DNA from: Streptomyces nymphaeiformis
GTDB lineage: Bacteria > Actinomycetota > Actinomycetes > Streptomycetales > Streptomycetaceae
Direction of reading: 5' to 3'
Assembly: GCF_014203895.1 (NCBI RefSeq)
Contig: NZ_JACHJY010000013.1
Location: forward strand, 1 to 64,000
DNA: 64,000 nucleotides
The position numbers were made by a program, and so were the translations under genes. This document shows, one piece after another, positions 59,578 through 64,000 of the stretch. Each line of letters begins with the position of its first letter. Position 1 is the first letter of the stretch. The notes beneath the pieces were generated by a model. It saw nothing but the letters and a program-made list of their open reading frames with translations. It made no database searches and was not told where the DNA came from.

Positions 59578-60101
59578 GCGAGCGCATGCACGACCGTACG
59601 GCCATCGGGCTCATCTGGGCGCAGACCACCGACGGGGTGATCGGCGCCGACAACGCCATCCCGTGGCGGCTCCCCGAGGACATGGCGCACTTCAAGGCGA
59701 CCACCCTCGGCCACCCCGTGATCATGGGCCGCAAGACCTGGGACTCGCTGCCCCCGCGCTTCCGCCCCCTCGTCGGCCGCCGCAACATCGTGGTGACGCG
59801 CGACGCGGAGTGGACGGCCGAGGGCGCGGAGCGCGCCGGGTCGATCGAGGCGGCGCTCGACCTGGCGGCCGGGTCGCAGGAGCCGGGCGGCGGTGCCGCC
59901 TGGGTGATCGGCGGTGGCGAGATCTACCGAGCCACCCTGCCCCACGCCACGACGCTCTCGGTGACGGAGGTCGACAGCCCGACGGCCGGCGACACCTACG
60001 CCCCGGCCCTCGACGCCGACTGGCGGCTCTCGGAGGACACCGGCTGGCAGGACTCCACGACGGGCCTGCGGTACCGGATCCGCCGGTACGACCGTCCGTA
60101 A
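59574..60101 (+). CDS. folA: Dihydrofolate reductase
   Basis: A 175-aa NADPH-dependent reductase that regenerates tetrahydrofolate. Family elements are GLIWAQTTDGVIGADNAIPWRLPEDMAHFK in pattern (substrate-binding Glu/Asp near residue 36), VIMGRKTWDSLP (NADPH), RNIVVTR, and WVIGGGEIY. The ATG overlaps the thyA stop (ATGA), so translation is coupled. It converges with the MerR-HEAT gene with a hairpin between. Confidence 0.97.
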   Translation: MSERMHDRTAIGLIWAQTTDGVIGADNAIPWRLPEDMAHFKATTLGHPVIMGRKTWDSLPPRFRPLVGRRNIVVTRDAEWTAEGAERAGSIEAALDLAAGSQEPGGGAAWVIGGGEIYRATLPHATTLSVTEVDSPTAGDTYAPALDADWRLSEDTGWQDSTTGLRYRIRRYDRP

Positions 60102-60123
60102 TCAGCCGTTACGCCCCTTTGTG

Positions 60124-60144
60124 GGCCAGGGGGTCGCCCTGGCC
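60124..60144. terminator. Bidirectional hairpin between folA and the MerR-HEAT gene
   Basis: A perfect 8-bp inverted repeat (60124-60131 with 60137-60144, loop GGTCG) fills most of the 44-bp gap between two convergent genes and could stop transcription from both sides. Confidence 0.65.
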
Positions 60145-60145
60145 G

Positions 60146-61150
60146 TCAGCGTTCCTCGCGAATCCCGAGGACGTACGTGGCGGTCAGCGCGACCGCGCGG
60201 TCCTCGTCCTGGGACAGGTCCGCGAGGGCGTGGGACGCCGTGCTTCCCGGGATGTCCGCGAGGGCCTGAACGAGGCGGAGGCGCGCGGGCGGCAGCGTGT
60301 CCTCGTGGGCGAGGCGGTCCACGAGCAGGCCGGTGATCCGGTCCGCGCGCGCGGGACGGCTCGCCAGGGCGCCCAGCGCGTCGGCCGCGGGCACGTCGTT
60401 CACCTCCTCGACGATCATGTCGAGGAGCGTGGGGACGGCCTCGTCCGCGCCCCGTACCCCCAGCTCCAGGGCTGCGTACCTCCGCACCGCGGCGTCGTCG
60501 GCCGCGAGCGCCTCCCGCAGCAGCTCCGTCGCCCGGTCGCCGGGGATCTCGACGATGGACCGGACCGCGCGTGTCCGCACATCGGCCTGCCGTGAGCCGA
60601 GCCCACGGGCGAGGAGCGGCAGCCCGGCCTCGCCCGATCGTGCGAGGGCCCAGCGGAGGGCCCCCGCCACGCTCGGGTCCGTCTCGCTCAGCACCGCCTC
60701 GACCAGTGCCTCCACCGGCACCGGGGCCTCCTCGGCGGAGGACAGGGCCGCGCGCTGCCTCCTCTCGGGGCTCTTCGACCCGAGGGCCTGGAGGAGCGCG
60801 ACGATCTGGAGGACGTCCTGCCAGCCGGCGGGTTCCGCGGAGTCGATCCGGCGCAGCCGCGTGAGCAGCTCCGTCTCGGCCGCGATGCGTGCGCGCGTCT
60901 GCCGGACGAGATCGGCGACGAGCTCCGCGGGCGCGAAACCGGGATCGTCGAGCGCACGCCCGACCTCCCGCAGCGAGAGCCCCAGGGAGCGCAGGCTCTC
61001 GATGTGGAAGACGCGCCGGATGTCCGCGTCGGAGTACTCCCGGTAGCCGCCGCCCGTACGACCTGTCGGCCGCACCAGGCCGAGGGACTCGTAGTGCCGG
61101 AGCATGCGGGCACTGACCCCGGAGTGCCGCGCGACATCACCGATCAACAC
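60146..61150 (-). CDS. MerR regulator fused to HEAT repeats
   Basis: A 334-aa protein. Residues 1-70 are a MerR DNA-binding domain (IGDVARHSGVSARMLRHYESLGLVRP), with a dimerisation helix to about 110. Residues 130-330 form HEAT-type repeats of about 30 residues (DPSVAGALRWALARSGEAGLP, ADVRTRAVRSIVEIPGD, DDAAVRRYAALELG). No small-molecule domain is present, so it probably senses a protein or is regulated by one. GTG start with AGGAG upstream. It lies 6 bp after the HEAT-repeat protein gene in the same direction. Confidence 0.9.
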   Translation of the reverse strand: MLIGDVARHSGVSARMLRHYESLGLVRPTGRTGGGYREYSDADIRRVFHIESLRSLGLSLREVGRALDDPGFAPAELVADLVRQTRARIAAETELLTRLRRIDSAEPAGWQDVLQIVALLQALGSKSPERRQRAALSSAEEAPVPVEALVEAVLSETDPSVAGALRWALARSGEAGLPLLARGLGSRQADVRTRAVRSIVEIPGDRATELLREALAADDAAVRRYAALELGVRGADEAVPTLLDMIVEEVNDVPAADALGALASRPARADRITGLLVDRLAHEDTLPPARLRLVQALADIPGSTASHALADLSQDEDRAVALTATYVLGIREER

Positions 61151-61156
61151 GGGCTC

Positions 61157-61825
61157 TCACTCCTCCTGGCCGGTCGGGCCGAGGGCCACGATCCGCTTGG
61201 CCTCCTCGATCGCGAAGTCGAAGCCGGCGTCCGGGTCGCGCGACAGCTTCTCCGTGGCGATCGCGTGCCGGCGCACGTGGGGACGGGAATCCGACACGGC
61301 CGCGCGCAGGACCGGTGTCATCGCCTCGCCGAGCGCGATCAGCGCCCTGCTCAGGCTCAGCTGCGTCTCCCGCCCGCCGCGCCCGAGCTGGCTCGCCAGC
61401 GTTCCGGCCAGCTCGGGCCCCTCGCCTTCGGGGACGAGTACGACGGCCGCCCGCCAGGCGCTCCGTGCCACCTCGTCGTCGGCGTCGGTCAGGAGCTCCC
61501 GGGTGATCGCCGGCCAGGCCCGCCCGTCGCCGATCTTGGACAGCGTGTGCAGGGCCTGGCTGCGCGCCTGGGCCCGGTCCGAGCGGAGCTCGCCGAGGAG
61601 CCGGGGGAGCGTCAGCGCGGACGCGTGGCGGGTGAGGGCCCAGGTGAGCATTTCGCGGACCTGGAAGTCGGGCTCGATCGCGCACCGCCCGACGAGCCCG
61701 TCGACGTACCGCGAGTCGGGCGCCGTGCCCACCGCGAGCGCCGCCCGCAGCCGGACCGACGCGCTGTCGTCGTCGAGCCCCCGCAGAGCCCGCATCACCG
61801 TCGTGCCCTCGTTCGTCATGGTCAT
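61157..61825 (-). CDS. HEAT-repeat protein
   Basis: A 222-aa protein made almost entirely of HEAT/PBS-lyase-like repeats (DDDSASVRLRAALAVGTAPD, then PDFQVREMLTWALTRH, SDRAQARSQALHTLSKIGDG, DADDEVARSAWRAAVVL). It has no catalytic motif and should bind another protein. It is the first gene of the operon with the MerR-HEAT regulator, whose matching repeats suggest the two products bind each other or a shared partner. GGAGG precedes the ATG at 61825. A MerR-type palindrome lies upstream. Confidence 0.87.
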   Translation of the reverse strand: MTMTNEGTTVMRALRGLDDDSASVRLRAALAVGTAPDSRYVDGLVGRCAIEPDFQVREMLTWALTRHASALTLPRLLGELRSDRAQARSQALHTLSKIGDGRAWPAITRELLTDADDEVARSAWRAAVVLVPEGEGPELAGTLASQLGRGGRETQLSLSRALIALGEAMTPVLRAAVSDSRPHVRRHAIATEKLSRDPDAGFDFAIEEAKRIVALGPTGQEE

Positions 61826-61853
61826 CGGGACCACCTCCTGGGCCACAGTGAAG

Positions 61854-61874
61854 ACCTTGTCACCGTGTCAAGGT
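61854..61874 (-). promoter_or_regulatory. MerR-type operator/promoter
   Basis: A 21-bp near-palindrome (ACCTTG-N9-CAAGGT) contains TTGACA on the minus strand, pointing at the HEAT-protein gene 29 bp away. Overlap of a -35 box with a palindrome is the usual MerR arrangement. No canonical -10 is obvious. Confidence 0.7.
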
Positions 61875-61914
61875 CAAACGAGGCCGCGCGGGCGGCCCTG
61901 CGGGGGAGCGGGGT

Positions 61915-62451
61915 TCAGTAGGTGTGTCCGATGTGGGCGAGGGCCTGCTTGAGGAGCGTTCCCCGGCCGCCCGGCATCTCGTTCTGCACGGCAGGGGAGG
62001 CCGCCTCCTGCGGGCTGAACCACACCAGGTCGAGGGCGTCCTGCCGCGGGCGGCAGTCGCCGGTGACCGGGACGATGTACGCCAGGGACACGGCGTGCTG
62101 GCGCGGGTCGTGGAAGGCGGTGACGCCGGCCGTGGGGAAGTACTCGGCGACGGTGAAGGGCTGCAGGGAGGCGGGGACGCGCGGCAGGGCCACGGGGCCG
62201 AGGTCCTTCTCCAGGTGGCGGAGGAGTGCGTCACGGACCCGCTCGTGGTACATGACACGGCCGGACACCAGGGTGCGGCTGATCGTCCCCTCCGCGCCGA
62301 TCCGCAGGAGCAGTCCGATGCTGGTGACCTCGCCGCTGTCGTCCACGCGCACGGGGACGGCCTCGACGTAGAGGATCGGCATCCGGGCCCTGGCCGTGCC
62401 CAGTTCGTCCGCGGTCAGCCAGCCGGGCGTGGTCTCAGTCATGTCAGACAT
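61915..62451 (-). CDS. NUDIX/DUF4916-like protein
   Basis: A 178-aa protein with a NUDIX-like fold: TSIGLLLRIGAEGTISRTLVSGRV in place of a standard opening strand-loop, ALLRHLEKDLGP for the helix, and a later VVWF-like DLVWFSPQEAASP. The canonical NUDIX box G-x5-E-x7-REUxEExGU is not intact, as in the DUF4916 actinobacterial group, so hydrolysis of nucleoside diphosphates is uncertain. The start could be 62451 or 62442. No operon partner. Confidence 0.75.
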   Translation of the reverse strand: MSDMTETTPGWLTADELGTARARMPILYVEAVPVRVDDSGEVTSIGLLLRIGAEGTISRTLVSGRVMYHERVRDALLRHLEKDLGPVALPRVPASLQPFTVAEYFPTAGVTAFHDPRQHAVSLAYIVPVTGDCRPRQDALDLVWFSPQEAASPAVQNEMPGGRGTLLKQALAHIGHTY

Positions 62452-62544
62452 CGCTTGATCATACTTTCCGGGTCGCGCTTCGGCCCCGGGCAGCGTGTCT
62501 GCCAGCCGGGTGGGAGTTCGGGGTGGCCGCCGTGGGAGGGGCGG

Positions 62545-62928
62545 TCAGAGGGGCTTGATCCGGGTCCGCAGCAGGCAGAACTCGTTGCCCTCCGGGTCGG
62601 CGAGGACGTGCCAGCTGACGGTGGAGTCCTGGCCGACGTCGGCGGTCTTGGCACCGAGGGCGAGCAGGCGCTCCAGCTCCGCGTCCTGGTCGCGGTCGGT
62701 GGCGTTGACGTCGATGTGCAGGGGGAGCTTCCCGGCCCGCGGGTCGCTGCTGAGGCTGAGGAGCAGGGTGGGCTGCGGCCCGCCCCAGCCGGCGCCGGGC
62801 GGTCCGATCTGGATGCTTCCGTCGTCCTCCCGGCCGATCTCGACGTACCCGAGGACCTCGCTCCAGAACGCGGCGAGCCGCTCGGGATCGGCGCAGTCGA
62901 GGACCAGTTCGGTGATGCGGCATGCCAT
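62545..62928 (-). CDS. VOC/glyoxalase-like protein
   Basis: A 127-aa single VOC-superfamily unit pair: RITELVLDCADPERLAAFWSEVLGY at the start and LADPEGNEFCLLR at the end, joined by strands PLHIDVNATDRDQ. The VOC fold includes glyoxalase I, dioxygenases and resistance proteins; two metal-ligand positions (an early His/Gln and a late Glu) are only partly visible, so activity is unclear. The ATG at 62928 fits the family N-terminus better than the upstream one. Confidence 0.85.
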   Translation of the reverse strand: MACRITELVLDCADPERLAAFWSEVLGYVEIGREDDGSIQIGPPGAGWGGPQPTLLLSLSSDPRAGKLPLHIDVNATDRDQDAELERLLALGAKTADVGQDSTVSWHVLADPEGNEFCLLRTRIKPL

Positions 62929-63188
62929 GTCCACGAGTGTACGTGTCGACTCATGATGACGTGCTGTCATATCGGCACCCGGGAAACCGGGTTGGGCGCG
63001 GCGGCGGTCCCCCGCGACACGTGTTCCACCGGGTTCGGGAGGCCCTCACCTCCCCCACGCGTGAGGAAGGCCGATGCGCCGGGGCCCGCCCCGGGCACAT
63101 CCCGCTCCCCGCATCCGAGTGCCGCCACGCCGGGGAAGAAGTGGCACAGGGCGTGTACGCCACGGCGATCGGCGAAACGGATCAGCGC

Positions 63189-64000
63189 ATGGACACTCCC
63201 ACACCGTCCGAGGGCGTCCGGTGCCTTGTCACCGGCGCGAGCGGCTACATCGGGGGCCGCCTCGTCCCGGAACTGCTCGACGGCGGCTTTCGCGTGCGCT
63301 GTCTCGCGCGGCACCCGGACAAGCTCCGCGACTTCCCCTGGGCCGACCGTGCGGAGACGGTGCGCGGGGACGTCACCGACGCGGCGAGCCTCCGCGAGGC
63401 GTTCGCCGGCGTCGACGTCGCGTACTACCTCGTGCACTCCATGAGCTCGACGGCGGACTTCGAGGACACCGACCGGCTCGCCGCCCGCACCTTCGCCGCG
63501 GAGGCCCGCTCCGCCGGGATCCGGCGCATCGTCTACCTGGGCGGCCTCGCTCCCCTCGGGGCGAGGGACGACGAGCTCTCGCCCCACCTGCGCTCCCGTG
63601 CCGAGGTGGGCCGCATCCTCCTCGACTCGGGCGTCCCGACCACCGTGCTGCGGGCCGCCGTCGTCATCGGCTCCGGATCGGCCTCCTTCGAGATGCTGCG
63701 GTACCTGACCGAACGGCTGCCGGTCATGGTCACGCCGAGCTGGGTCGGCAGCAGGGTCCAGCCCATCGCGGTCCGCGACGTGCTGCGGTACCTGGTGGGG
63801 AGCGCCGGCATGCCCCCCGACGTCAGCCGGACCTTCGACATCGGCGGCCCCGACGTGCTCACCTACCGGAAGATGATGGTGCTGTACGCACAGGTCGCCG
63901 GGCTCCGCACACGCCTGATCGTCCCCGTGCCGGTCCTGACGCCGAGGCTGTCCAGCCAGTGGATCGGTCTCGTCACGCCGGTCCCGGCCTCCCTGGCCCG
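63189..64000 (+). CDS. SDR-family NAD(P)-binding protein, 3'-truncated by window edge
   Basis: At least 270 residues of an extended/atypical short-chain dehydrogenase. The NAD(P)-binding motif is VTGASGYIGGRL near residue 15, followed by RGDVTDAASLREAFAGVDVAYYLVHSM and the NmrA-like RIVYLGGLAPLG; the proposed catalytic Tyr is not in a YxxxK motif in the visible part, as in NmrA/epimerase-like proteins. The gene continues past base 64000, where DUF2867-type homologues have a second domain. The region 62929-63188 before it holds no gene. No strong ribosome binding site is present. Confidence 0.88.
   Translation, partial: MDTPTPSEGVRCLVTGASGYIGGRLVPELLDGGFRVRCLARHPDKLRDFPWADRAETVRGDVTDAASLREAFAGVDVAYYLVHSMSSTADFEDTDRLAARTFAAEARSAGIRRIVYLGGLAPLGARDDELSPHLRSRAEVGRILLDSGVPTTVLRAAVVIGSGSASFEMLRYLTERLPVMVTPSWVGSRVQPIAVRDVLRYLVGSAGMPPDVSRTFDIGGPDVLTYRKMMVLYAQVAGLRTRLIVPVPVLTPRLSSQWIGLVTPVPASLA

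Overview
The window is about 73% GC-type DNA with dense, often overlapping genes, GTG/TTG starts, many paired regulators and transporters, and a large nonribosomal peptide synthetase (NRPS) locus. Everything points to a Streptomyces chromosome or a very close actinomycete. No rRNA, tRNA, CRISPR array or insertion sequence was recognised.

1-27.4 kb is the downstream part of an NRPS gene cluster; its start lies left of the window. In order it encodes a truncated C-A-T subunit, a type II thioesterase, a SyrP-like Fe(II)/2-oxoglutarate dioxygenase, a free-standing A-T didomain whose specificity residues spell the classical glutamine code, an A-domain-less subunit (C-T-C-T-C-[relic A]-T), a terminal subunit with the unusual order A-C-T-C-A-T-TE, and an MbtH-like protein. 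A perfect 14-bp hairpin with a T-run closes this unit. A second, tightly coupled unit follows: both subunits of a B12-dependent glutamate mutase (which makes 3-methylaspartate), a class II aminoacyl-tRNA synthetase paralogue of AsnRS/AspRS type without an anticodon domain, an FMN glutamate-synthase-like protein without glutaminase or iron-sulfur cysteines, a 129-aa protein of unknown family, an MFS exporter and a Sfp-type phosphopantetheinyl transferase. The most interesting reading is that 3-methylaspartate is activated by the tRNA-synthetase-like enzyme, either to amidate it or to load carrier domains that lack an adenylation domain.

27.5-34.5 kb carries small regulatory and redox genes: a STAS-like protein, a DUF4239 membrane protein, a TetR/SnoaL-like/dehydrogenase locus with a palindromic operator, a MarR/quinone-reductase pair with twin operators, and a class I terpene synthase. 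34.8-39.9 kb holds an NB-ARC-like ATPase, a TipA-type MerR regulator with a probable internal start, the decayed remains of an ArsR/MFS pair, and an ECF42-type sigma factor with its DGPF partner and a matching promoter.

40-51.8 kb has a secreted subtilisin, a membrane Ser/Thr kinase with a coupled ectodomain partner, an S51 peptidase, a leucine-rich-repeat-variant protein, a MarR/MFS pair with a clear operator, a tandem Lrp regulator divergent from an M20 amidohydrolase, and another MFS exporter. 51.8-64 kb has a two-component system facing an unusual permease, a Ro60/TROVE protein, a secreted serine hydrolase, the housekeeping thyA-folA operon (leaderless), a MerR-HEAT regulator with a HEAT-repeat partner and operator, a NUDIX protein, a VOC protein and a truncated SDR epimerase-like gene.
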